Origin: Actinomycetota bacterium | GTDB lineage: Bacteria; Actinomycetota; Thermoleophilia; Gaiellales; Gaiellaceae | Direction of reading: 5' to 3' | DNA: 32,745 bases | NCBI GenBank assembly: GCA_005884575.1 | Contig: VAWW01000051.1 | Span: forward strand, 1 to 32,745 | In this document: in pieces, positions 22,151 through 29,113 of the stretch | How positions within the stretch are numbered: position 1 is the stretch's first letter | How the letters are laid out: each line of letters begins with the position of its first letter | The notes under the pieces: model-generated | Database searches by the model: none | Told to the model about the DNA's origin: nothing | What the model saw: the letters and a program-made list of their open reading frames with translations, nothing else | Position numbers and translations under genes: made by a program

Positions 22151-23237
22151 GACCACGGGCGATGTTAAGGAGGATGCCCGTCGCCAGGAGGTCGACCACG
22201 AGGCTCGAGCCGCCGTACGAGACGAACGGCAGCGGGATCCCGGTCAGCGGCGCGACGCCGAGCACCGCGGCGAGATTGATGATCGCCTGGCCGCAGACGA
22301 GCGCGGTCACACCGGCCGCGAGCCGCTTGCCGAACGGGTCGCGGCACCGGAGCGCGAGCCGCAGCCCCGCGTACGCGAAGGCGCAGTAGCCGGCGGCGAG
22401 CGCGGCGAGCCCGACGAGTCCGAGCTCCTCGCCGATCACTGCCGCGATCATGTCCGTGTGCGCCTCGGGGACGTAATTGATCTTCCCGATGCTCTCGCCG
22501 AGCCCGCGCCCGAAGATCCCGCCCGAGCCGAGGCTGATCAGTCCCTGCACGGGCTGGAAGCCGGCGCCCTGCGCGTCGCCCCACGGGTTGAGGAAGCTGA
22601 AGACGCGCGCGCGGCGGTACGGCTCGAGCCAGATCGCGAGCAGTCCGACGGCCGAGACGATCGTCCCGGCGGCGCCGAGCGTCGGCAGCGGCGTGCCGGC
22701 GACGAGCAGCATCGCGCCGACCATCGTCACGATCGCGATCGCCGTCCCGAGATCCGGCTCGACGAGCACGACGACGCAGAAGAGTCCGACGAGGACGCCC
22801 AGCGGGCGCCCGAGCTCGGAGAGCCGCTGCGGTGCGGGCCGGCGAGCGAGGTAGGCGGCCGTCCAGATGAGGAGCGCGACCTTGGCGAGCTCGGACGGCT
22901 GGAACGCGGCCGGCCCGACAGCGATCCAGCGGCGCGCGCCGTTGACCCTGCTGCCGACGACGAGGACCGCGAGACAGAGGAAGAGCGCGCCGACGATCAG
23001 TCCCGGCGCGAGCCGGCGCCAGCTGCCGTAGTCGGCGCGCGCGGCGAAGCCCATCGCCGCGAGCCCGAGCGCCGCATAGATCGCCTGCCGCTCGACGTAG
23101 CCGGTCGGGTTGCCGTTGCCGATCGCGGCCGACGCGGACGTCGCGCTGTAGACCATCACGAGACCGAAGGCGACGAACGCGAACGTGACGAGGATCAGCA
23201 GCTGCGACTCGACGGCGTTCTGCGCGCGCCGGCTCAC
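21993..23237 (-). CDS. ftsW: Lipid II polymerase / division protein FtsW (SEDS family)
   Basis: A polytopic SEDS glycosyltransferase that polymerises lipid II at the septum with its partner PBP (FtsI). It has about 10 transmembrane segments. Conserved pieces are RRWIAVGPAAFQPSELAK, EPDLGTAIAI, AGFQPVQGLISLGSGG, FGRGLGESIGKINYVPEAHT, DMIAAVIGEELG and TGIPLPFVSYGGSSL. The frame closes at 21993 after 414 codons. The last 50 or so residues, after LLNIARGHAGST, are Arg/Gly-rich and lie over the murG 5' end, unlike normal FtsW tails. An out-of-frame TGA at 22131-22129 would end the protein just after the last helix. The GTG start overlaps the murD stop as GTGA. Confidence 0.93.
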   Translation of the reverse strand: MSRRAQNAVESQLLILVTFAFVAFGLVMVYSATSASAAIGNGNPTGYVERQAIYAALGLAAMGFAARADYGSWRRLAPGLIVGALFLCLAVLVVGSRVNGARRWIAVGPAAFQPSELAKVALLIWTAAYLARRPAPQRLSELGRPLGVLVGLFCVVVLVEPDLGTAIAIVTMVGAMLLVAGTPLPTLGAAGTIVSAVGLLAIWLEPYRRARVFSFLNPWGDAQGAGFQPVQGLISLGSGGIFGRGLGESIGKINYVPEAHTDMIAAVIGEELGLVGLAALAAGYCAFAYAGLRLALRCRDPFGKRLAAGVTALVCGQAIINLAAVLGVAPLTGIPLPFVSYGGSSLVVDLLATGILLNIARGHAGSTRVEVPDRSRGDGRPRRAVAGGGRSAARTRGGGDVRRVAGSRRSAARS

Positions 23238-24475
23238 GCGAGCTCCTGGACGAGGCGGCGGAACGTGTCGCCGCGGTGTTCGAAGTCGTCGAACTGGTCG
23301 TAGCTCGCGGCAGCCGGCGACAGGAGGACGACGTGGCCGGGCTCGGCAGCGGCCGTTGCCCGCGCGACCGCGGTCGCGAGATCGCCGGCGCGGTCGTACG
23401 CGCGCCCGGCCGCGTCGAGCGCGGCGGCGAGCTCGTCCGCGGCCTCGCCGATCAGGTGGATCGAGCAGACGGTCGGCGGTAGGTCGCGCACGAACGGCGC
23501 GAAGTCCTCGCCCTTCAGCGAGCCGCCCAGGATCACGTGGACCGGCGCGTCGTAGGCGGCGACGCCGCGGCGGGCGGCCGCCGTGTTCGTCGCCTTCGAG
23601 TCGTTGACGTAGCGCACGCCGCGCACCTCGCGGACGAGCTCGAGGCGGTGCGGCACGCCGGGGAAGGTGCGCAGCGCCTCGGCGATCGCGTCGTCGTCGA
23701 TCCCCACGGCGCGGGCCGCCGCGGTCGCGGCGGCGGCGTTCTCCCGGTTGTGCGCGCCGGGAATCAGCGGCTCCGCCGGGAGCGGGTCGTCCGCGGCGAA
23801 CTCGATCCCCGGCAGACCGGAGCCGCGCGGGACGACCGCCGCGCGCGCGCGCTCGAAGATGCGCAGCTTCGCGGCGCTGTACGCGTCGAAGGTGCCGTGG
23901 CGGTCGAGGTGGTCGGGCTGGAGGTTGAGGAGAACAGCGATGGCGCAGGCGAGCTCGTGGACGTCCTCGAGCTGGAAGCTCGAGAGCTCGCAGACGACCC
24001 AGGCGCCGGGCTCGATCGTGGCCGCGACGGCGACGAGCGGACGGCCGACGTTGCCCGCGACCTCGACCGGACGCCCAGCGGCGCGGAAGATCGCGCCGAG
24101 CAGCTCGGACGTCGTCGTCTTGCCGTTCGTGCCGGTCACGCCGAGGAGCGGGTTGCCGGGCAGCAGCCGGTAGCCGAGCTCGATCTCGCTCCAGACCGGC
24201 ACGCCGAGGCGCCGTGCCGCAGCGGGCAGCCGCGATTCCCCGGGGACCCCGGGGCTCTTGACCACGAGCTCGACACCGTGCAACAGCGACTCCTCCTCGG
24301 TACCGAGGCGGAGTTCGACGCCGACCTCGGCAAGCCTGCCCGGATCGGCCCCGGCCGATCGGTCAGCGGCCACGACCTCGACGCCCCGCTCCGCCAGCGC
24401 CAGCGCCGCCGCGCGCCCGGACCGCGCGAGCCCGACGACGAGCACCCGCCGCGGCAGCCATGGCTCAACCGGCAC
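23234..24475 (-). CDS. murD: UDP-N-acetylmuramoyl-L-alanine--D-glutamate ligase
   Basis: The Mur ligase that adds D-Glu, in the cytoplasmic peptidoglycan pathway. It has 413 aa from GTG 24475; TTG 24484 is a three-codon-longer alternative inside the upstream hairpin region. The N-terminal domain has VLVVGLARSGRAAALAL and VVKSPGVPG, the P-loop is GVTGTNGKTTTSELLG, and the central domain has ELSSFQLE and LNLQPDHLDRHG. The C-terminal domain has VNDSKATNTAA and ILGGSLKGEDF, both MurD-specific. It is separated from the methyltransferase by a 93-base gap holding a box array and two competing hairpins. The 3' end overlaps ftsW. Confidence 0.95.
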   Translation of the reverse strand: MPVEPWLPRRVLVVGLARSGRAAALALAERGVEVVAADRSAGADPGRLAEVGVELRLGTEEESLLHGVELVVKSPGVPGESRLPAAARRLGVPVWSEIELGYRLLPGNPLLGVTGTNGKTTTSELLGAIFRAAGRPVEVAGNVGRPLVAVAATIEPGAWVVCELSSFQLEDVHELACAIAVLLNLQPDHLDRHGTFDAYSAAKLRIFERARAAVVPRGSGLPGIEFAADDPLPAEPLIPGAHNRENAAAATAAARAVGIDDDAIAEALRTFPGVPHRLELVREVRGVRYVNDSKATNTAAARRGVAAYDAPVHVILGGSLKGEDFAPFVRDLPPTVCSIHLIGEAADELAAALDAAGRAYDRAGDLATAVARATAAAEPGHVVLLSPAAASYDQFDDFEHRGDTFRRLVQELA

Positions 24476-24485
24476 TGTCCCCAAC

Positions 24486-24511
24486 CCCCCGGTGGGGGTG
24501 CGAAGACCCCC
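24486..24511 (-). ncRNA. competing G-rich hairpins before murD
   Basis: On the minus strand GGGGGT (24511-24506), loop CUUCGC and ACCCCC (24499-24494) make one stem. The same C-run can instead pair with GGGGG (24490-24486) across ACC. The two folds exclude each other, and the last G-run lies 10 nt before the murD GTG, where a ribosome binding site would be. The copy before murE has the same layout. Confidence 0.45.
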
Positions 24512-24518
24512 TGCCGTG

Positions 24519-24563
24519 ACGGTATCGGGAAATCTGTGCCGCCTGTGTGCCGGATTCGTGCCG
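24519..24563 (-). repeat. CGGCAC box array with TACCGT, copy before murD
   Basis: Three exact CGGCAC boxes on the minus strand (24563-24558, 24552-24547, 24541-24536) repeat every 11 bp, one helical turn. After 11 nt comes TACCGT (24524-24519), usable as a -10 element. If so, transcription would begin near 24512, right at the following hairpin, and the middle box would occupy the -35 position. It starts 5 bases after the methyltransferase stop. Confidence 0.5.
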
Positions 24564-24568
24564 AATGC

Positions 24569-25405
24569 TCACGGCTTGCGCGCGGAGAGGTAGACCTGGG
24601 TCACGGTCAGGTCGACGCGTGGGCCGTGGGCCCGAACGAGCTCGGCGAGGCGCTGGGCGGACTGCACGCCGTGCTCCTCGCGCCACGCGTCGAACAGCGG
24701 CTTCTTTCCCGGCGCCGGCGGCGTTGTCAGGAGCATCTCCGTCACCGTCTCCTGCACCGTCTCCACCACCGTCGCGCGCGCATCCGTGAAGCCGGCCTCG
24801 ACGAAGTACCGCTCGAGGTCGGCCGCGTCGAAGTCGAGCATCGGATCGGCGGCGTCGAGCCTCCGCGCGTGCCGCTCGTCAACGAGCGGTGCGAGCTCCG
24901 CGAGATCGATCACCGTCGAGAGCGACGGGTTCCGCCGGTTGACCGGCTCGAACAGCGACACGCGCCCGCCGGCGCGCAGCACGCGGAAGAACTCGCGCGC
25001 CGCTTCCGCCTTCTCGCGCACGTAGATCAGCACCGAGCGCGTCAGGACGACGTCGACCGACGCGTCCGGCAGCGGCAGCAGCTCGGCTGCGCCGAGCTGC
25101 AGCGTGATGCCCGCCGTCCCGGCCGCGTGCGCAGCCCCGAGCAGCTGGTACAGCGCGTCGACTGAAATGTCGACGGCGACCACCTGCCCAGTCTCCCCGA
25201 CGAGCTTGCGCGCTCCGAAGGTCAGGAGCCCGGTGCCTGCGCCGACGTCGAGCACCATCTCGCCCGGCTGCACGTCGGCCGCCCCCAGCACGCGGTCGCG
25301 CACACCGGCCAGCACCGCGACCATCTCCTCGATCTCCTCCTCCGACCGCCCCGCATAGCGGCCCCGCACGAGCCACTCGGCCCACTGATCGAGCTCCTTG
25401 CTCAG
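24569..25405 (-). CDS. Class I SAM-dependent methyltransferase inserted in the dcw cluster
   Basis: A 278-aa soluble methyltransferase, not a usual dcw member. Motif I is [15 protein letters not shown] (about 51-65), the acidic strand-2 residue is in VVAVDIS, and later motifs include [15 protein letters not shown] and [16 protein letters not shown], like UbiE/arsenite-type methyltransferases. The substrate is unknown. The conserved-looking start [15 protein letters not shown] lies upstream of the first in-frame GTG (25369), so translation should begin earlier. A CTG at 25405-25403 overlaps the mraY stop as CTGA, matching the GTGA junctions elsewhere, and is my choice. GTG 25369 is the fallback. 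Its place between mraY and murD suggests co-expression with wall synthesis, not a proven role in it. Confidence 0.8.
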   Translation of the reverse strand: MSKELDQWAEWLVRGRYAGRSEEEIEEMVAVLAGVRDRVLGAADVQPGEMVLDVGAGTGLLTFGARKLVGETGQVVAVDISVDALYQLLGAAHAAGTAGITLQLGAAELLPLPDASVDVVLTRSVLIYVREKAEAAREFFRVLRAGGRVSLFEPVNRRNPSLSTVIDLAELAPLVDERHARRLDAADPMLDFDAADLERYFVEAGFTDARATVVETVQETVTEMLLTTPPAPGKKPLFDAWREEHGVQSAQRLAELVRAHGPRVDLTVTQVYLSARKP

Positions 25406-26357
25406 CGCCGGAAGTAGTACCGGTAGTAGAGCGCGAACCCGGCCGAGCAGAGGATGCCGGCGAGGATCCAGAAGCGCACCATGATCTTCGTCTCCGACCA
25501 CGCCTTCATCTCGAAGTGGTGGTGGATCGGCGTCATCAGGAACACGCGGCGGCCCAGGTACTTGAAGGTGAAGACCTGGATGATCACCGAGAGCGCCTCG
25601 ATCACGAAGATGCCTGTGCGCCGCCGATCGCCATCGACCCCGTGTCGCCCATGAACACCTCGGCGGGGAACGCGTTGTACCAGAGGAAGCCGATCGTGCC
25701 GCCGATCAGCGCCGCACCGATGATCGCGAGGTCGAGCTTCGTGATGTTGCGCGCCGCCGGATTCGTGCTCGACCGGATGTACGACGTCGTCATCATCGCC
25801 GTGAACGTGAAGAGGGCGATGATTCCCGTGCCGGCGGCGAGACCGTCGACCCCGTCCGCGAGATTCGCGCCGTTCGCCGCGCCCGCGATGACGAGAAAGA
25901 GGAACGGGTAGTACGCGTAGGAGAGCGGGACCGAGACGTCCACGATCGGGATGAACACGTCGTGCGAGAGCTTGATGTGGTGCGCGACGACCGCAACGAC
26001 GACCGTGATGCCGAGAAGGAGCAGCATCTTCCAGCGTCCCGCCAGTCCGAGCGAGCGGCGGTGGGTGAGCTTGATGAAGTCGTCGAGGAAGCCGATGCCG
26101 GCGCAGCCGAGCGTGACGAAGAGGATCGTGAGCGCCTGCAGGCGGTAGTGGCTGACGGCGAGGAACGCCGTCGTCGCCGCGAGCAGGAAGAGCAGCCCGC
26201 CCATCGTCGGCGTCCCCTGCTTCGTGTTGTGATGCTCGGGACCCTCCTCCCGGATGTGCTGGCCGAACTCATTGTGGCGCAGGAATGCGATGAACCTCGG
26301 TCCTGCGAGCACGGAGATGATCAGCGCGGTCAGCGCCGCGATCAAGACACGTGTCAC
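25402..26357 (-). pseudogene. mraY: mraY, phospho-MurNAc-pentapeptide translocase, split by frame change and internal loss
   Basis: MraY transfers phospho-MurNAc-pentapeptide to undecaprenyl phosphate, forming lipid I in the membrane. The 5' frame (GTG 26357 to TGA 25602) has the family segments [40 protein letters not shown] and [14 protein letters not shown], then stops after QASS. The 3' frame (from GTG 25605 to TGA 25402) continues with [16 protein letters not shown] and [12 protein letters not shown]. Intact MraY has roughly 18-20 more residues between GGA and [10 protein letters not shown], covering much of a membrane helix. So bases are missing near 25612-25618 as well as the frame being lost. 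The two frames overlap as GTGA. The gene is essential in walled bacteria, so an assembly error is likely. The start overlaps the murF stop as GTGA. Confidence 0.88.
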
Positions 26358-27592
26358 CGGGCGGCAACCCCGGCGAGCGCCTCCGCGACGACCTCGAGGC
26401 CGACGGCGCGCGAACCCTTCACGAGGACGACGTCGCCCGGACGGACGAGTTCGCGGGCGAGCGCGACGGCGTCGGCCGCGATCGCGACCCACTCGTCCGG
26501 CTCGTAGCCGCGGGCGAGCTCGCCGACGCCGATCACGACGTCGACTTCACGGGCGGCGTGTCCGATCTCCTCGTGGAAGCGCGGCCCCTCGGACCCGAGT
26601 TCGGCCATCACACCGAGGATGGCGACCGTGCGCCGCCCGGCCGCCTGCTCGAGCAGGTACGCGAGCGCCGCGCGCATCGCGACCGGGTTGGCGTTCCAGC
26701 TGTCGTTGATCAGCAGGCCGCCGCCCGGCAGCTCGGTCTCCTCCGAGCGCCAGCGCGAGAACGCGACGTGCACGGGTTCCTCGGGCACGGGCACGCCGAG
26801 CGCTTCGACCGCGAGCAGCGCGGCGGCGGCGTTCGTCGCCTGATGGCGGGCGGTGAAGTCGAAGACGACGTCGCGCCCGCGAAAGCGCACGTGCGACCGG
26901 CCGTCGCGCACCTCGACCTCGGGCGGCCCGAAGCGGCGTACGTCGAGCCCCGATGGGATGAACGGCTCCAGCTCCGGCGCGCCGACGGGGACGATCGCGA
27001 CCGCGCCCGCCGGCAGCTCGTCGAGCAGCTCGGCCTTCGCACGCGCGACGTTCTCGACCGAGCCGAGCAGCTCGAGGTGCACCGGCCCGATCGAGGTGAT
27101 GACAGCGAGGTCGGGCCGGGCGAGGGCGGCGAGCGCCCTGATCTGGCCGAGCCCGCGCATGCCCATCTCCGTGACCACGATCTCGGTCTCGGGCTCGATC
27201 CGGCAGAGCGTCAGCGGCAGGCCGAGCTCGTTGTTTTGTCCCGCCTCAGCGGCGACGAGGTTCACGTGCGGACGCAGGAGCGCGGCGAGGATGTCCTTCG
27301 TCGACGTCTTTCCCGTCGAGCCGGTGACGCCGACGACGCGGGCGGTGCTTCGCGACCGCACGAGGCCGCCGAGGGCGGCCATCGCCGCGAATGCGTCGTG
27401 CGGCACGAGCGTCGCGGCGGCGCCGCTCGCCCGCGCGTCATCCAGATACGCCGCGCCGCCGCCGACCGCGACGAACAGGTCGCCGGGGACGACCCGGCGC
27501 GAGTCGATCTGCACGCCGGTCAGCTCGGCCGCGCCGCCCTCGAGCATGCCGAGGTCGAGCCGCCGCAGCTCGTCGAGCGCGAGTGGGATCAC
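26354..27592 (-). CDS. murF: UDP-MurNAc-tripeptide--D-alanyl-D-alanine ligase
   Basis: The last cytoplasmic Mur ligase, which adds D-Ala-D-Ala to complete the pentapeptide. It has 412 aa. The N-terminal domain has IDSRRVVPGDLFVAV, the P-loop is GVTGSTGKTSTKD, and AGQNNELGLPLTL and VTEMGMRGLGQI are MurF hallmarks. The central domain includes ITSIGPVHLELLGS and HQATNAAAALLAV. The C-terminal domain has LINDSWNANPVAM and ILGVMAELG. The GTG start overlaps the murE stop, and its stop overlaps mraY, each as GTGA. The D-Ala-D-Ala ligase gene (ddl) is not in the window. Confidence 0.96.
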   Translation of the reverse strand: MIPLALDELRRLDLGMLEGGAAELTGVQIDSRRVVPGDLFVAVGGGAAYLDDARASGAAATLVPHDAFAAMAALGGLVRSRSTARVVGVTGSTGKTSTKDILAALLRPHVNLVAAEAGQNNELGLPLTLCRIEPETEIVVTEMGMRGLGQIRALAALARPDLAVITSIGPVHLELLGSVENVARAKAELLDELPAGAVAIVPVGAPELEPFIPSGLDVRRFGPPEVEVRDGRSHVRFRGRDVVFDFTARHQATNAAAALLAVEALGVPVPEEPVHVAFSRWRSEETELPGGGLLINDSWNANPVAMRAALAYLLEQAAGRRTVAILGVMAELGSEGPRFHEEIGHAAREVDVVIGVGELARGYEPDEWVAIAADAVALARELVRPGDVVLVKGSRAVGLEVVAEALAGVAAR

Positions 27593-28971
27593 GTGCGCGC
27601 CTTCCGCAGCGCGTCGCGTGCCGCTTCGCGGTCGTCGAACGGGAGGGTCCGGTCTGCGAACTGCTGGCCCGGCTCGTGTCCCTTGCCGGCGATCACCACC
27701 ACGTCACCGTCGCGCGCGAGCTCGACTGCGCGCGCGATCGCGGCGGCGCGATCCGACTCGACCTCGACCTCGCCGCTCGTCCCCGCGACGACCGCGTCGA
27801 TGATCGCCCGCGGATCCTCGCTGCGCGGATTGTCGGAGGTGACGATTGCGACGTCGGCGTTCTCCGAGACCGCGCGGCCCATCTGCGGCCGCTTCTCGCG
27901 GTCGCGGTCGCCGCCCGCCCCGAAGACGCAGATCACGCGTCCCTCGCCGAGACCGCGCGCGGCGCGCAGCACATTCGCGAGCGCGTCGGGTGTGTGTGCG
28001 TAGTCGACGATCACTGCGAACGGCTGTCCCTCGTCGATCGACTCGAAGCGGCCGGGGACGCCGCGCACCGACTCGAGCCCGCGCGCGATCGCGTCGTCGT
28101 CGATTCCGAGCAGGCGACCGGCCGCGAACGCGCCGAGCGCATTGTCGATGTTGAAGCGGCCGCGCAGCTTCAGGTCGATTCCCTCGAGCGCCTCCGGGCC
28201 GAGCTCGCCGCCGTCGCCGAAGGTCAATGCGTCCGGACGCTCGTCCGCGAGCCGGCGCCCATACGGGTTGCCGACGTTGATCGCGGCCGGCGGCCGGGTC
28301 TCGAGGAACAGGCGCCGCTTCGCCTCGAAGTACTCGTCCATCGATCCGTGGAAGTCGAGGTGGTCCTGCGTCAGGTTCGTGAAGACGAGCGCGGCGAAGC
28401 GGACGCGGTCGAGGCGGCGCATGGTCGACGCGTGCGACGACGCCTCCATCGCGACGCTGCGGTCGCCGGCGTCGAGCATCTCGCGGAACGTCCGCTGCAG
28501 GTCGATCGCCTCGGGCGTCGTGTGGACGACGCCGCGCCGCTCGCCGCCGACGCGCGCCTCGATCGTGCCGAGCAGCCCGGGGCGGCGACCGGCGGCTGCG
28601 AGGATCGCGAAGAGGAGGAACGCGGTCGTCGTCTTGCCGTTCGTCCCGGTGACGCCGGCGACCTGGAGCTCCTCGGTCGGCCGCCCGAAGAACTCGTCCG
28701 CCGCGACGGCCATCGCAGCGCGCGTCGAGGGGACGACGAGCTGCGGGACCCGCGCCTCGACGGGGTGCTCGACGACGAGCGCGACCGCGCCGCGCTCAAT
28801 CGCCTCGCCTGCCAGATCGTGCCCGTCGACGTGCGCGCCGCGGACGCAGAAGAAGAGCGAGCCCTGCGAGAGGGCCCGGGTGTCGTAGGCCAGATCGCGC
28901 AACCCGACCGGAGCGCGCCCGAGGACGTCCGTCGGCTCGAGCACTGCGACGACGCGCTCCAGGGTCATCAT
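27589..28971 (-). CDS. murE: UDP-MurNAc-dipeptide ligase, meso-diaminopimelate type
   Basis: The Mur ligase that adds the third residue of the stem peptide. It has 460 aa. The P-loop is GVTGTNGKTTT (106-116), with MEASSH at 175-180, TNLTQDHLDFHGSMDEYFEAK with Lys218 (carbamylated in the family), and DYAHTPD. DNPR at 380-383, followed by SEDP, marks enzymes that use meso-diaminopimelate rather than lysine, and GKGHE at 429-433 agrees. The organism therefore probably has mDAP-type peptidoglycan. Start: tandem ATGs at 28971 and 28968, 9 nt after a TAGACT hexamer. A 142-base gap with a box array and competing hairpins separates it from ftsI. Confidence 0.96.
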   Translation of the reverse strand: MMTLERVVAVLEPTDVLGRAPVGLRDLAYDTRALSQGSLFFCVRGAHVDGHDLAGEAIERGAVALVVEHPVEARVPQLVVPSTRAAMAVAADEFFGRPTEELQVAGVTGTNGKTTTAFLLFAILAAAGRRPGLLGTIEARVGGERRGVVHTTPEAIDLQRTFREMLDAGDRSVAMEASSHASTMRRLDRVRFAALVFTNLTQDHLDFHGSMDEYFEAKRRLFLETRPPAAINVGNPYGRRLADERPDALTFGDGGELGPEALEGIDLKLRGRFNIDNALGAFAAGRLLGIDDDAIARGLESVRGVPGRFESIDEGQPFAVIVDYAHTPDALANVLRAARGLGEGRVICVFGAGGDRDREKRPQMGRAVSENADVAIVTSDNPRSEDPRAIIDAVVAGTSGEVEVESDRAAAIARAVELARDGDVVVIAGKGHEPGQQFADRTLPFDDREAARDALRKART

Positions 28972-28980
28972 CGCCGCGCG

Positions 28981-28986
28981 AGTCTA
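28981..28986 (-). promoter_or_regulatory. candidate proximal -10 element of murE
   Basis: TAGACT on the minus strand ends 9 nt before the first murE ATG and has no visible -35 partner. It would give a near-leaderless mRNA, in addition to a longer transcript from the TACCGT element upstream. Confidence 0.3.
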
Positions 28987-29021
28987 CCGCCAGCGTCGGC
29001 CCCTACCGCACGCCCACGCGC

Positions 29022-29042
29022 CCCCAAGGGGTCGGAGACCCC
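29022..29042 (-). ncRNA. competing G-rich hairpins before murE
   Basis: On the minus strand GACCCC-type arms form GGGGTC, loop UCC, GACCCC (29042-29028). The CCCC half can instead pair with GGGG (29025-29022) across UU. The arrangement is the same as before murD, and both begin with GCAGGGGGTCT. Here it lies about 50 bases before the start codon, so it cannot mask the ribosome binding site directly. Confidence 0.45.
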
Positions 29043-29051
29043 CTGCTATGA

Positions 29052-29107
29052 ACGGTACGCGACCCGGGTGCACGGATGAGTGCCGCGTTCGTGTGGGCTT
29101 CGTGTCG
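29052..29107 (-). repeat. CGGCAC-like box array with TACCGT, copy before murE
   Basis: Minus-strand boxes CGACAC (29107-29102), CCACAC (29096-29091), CGGCAC (29085-29080) and GTGCAC (29073-29068) are spaced 11, 11 and 12 bp. Ten bases later comes TACCGT (29057-29052), then GCAGGGGGTCT. The layout matches the copy before murD almost base for base in spacing. It begins 6 bases after the ftsI stop. Confidence 0.5.
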
Positions 29108-29113
29108 AAAGCG

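Noticed and set aside
29052..29107. CRISPR-like array, because of regular short repeats before murE and murD
   Set aside because: Repeats are 6 bp with 5-6 bp spacers, far too short for CRISPR, and no cas genes are near.
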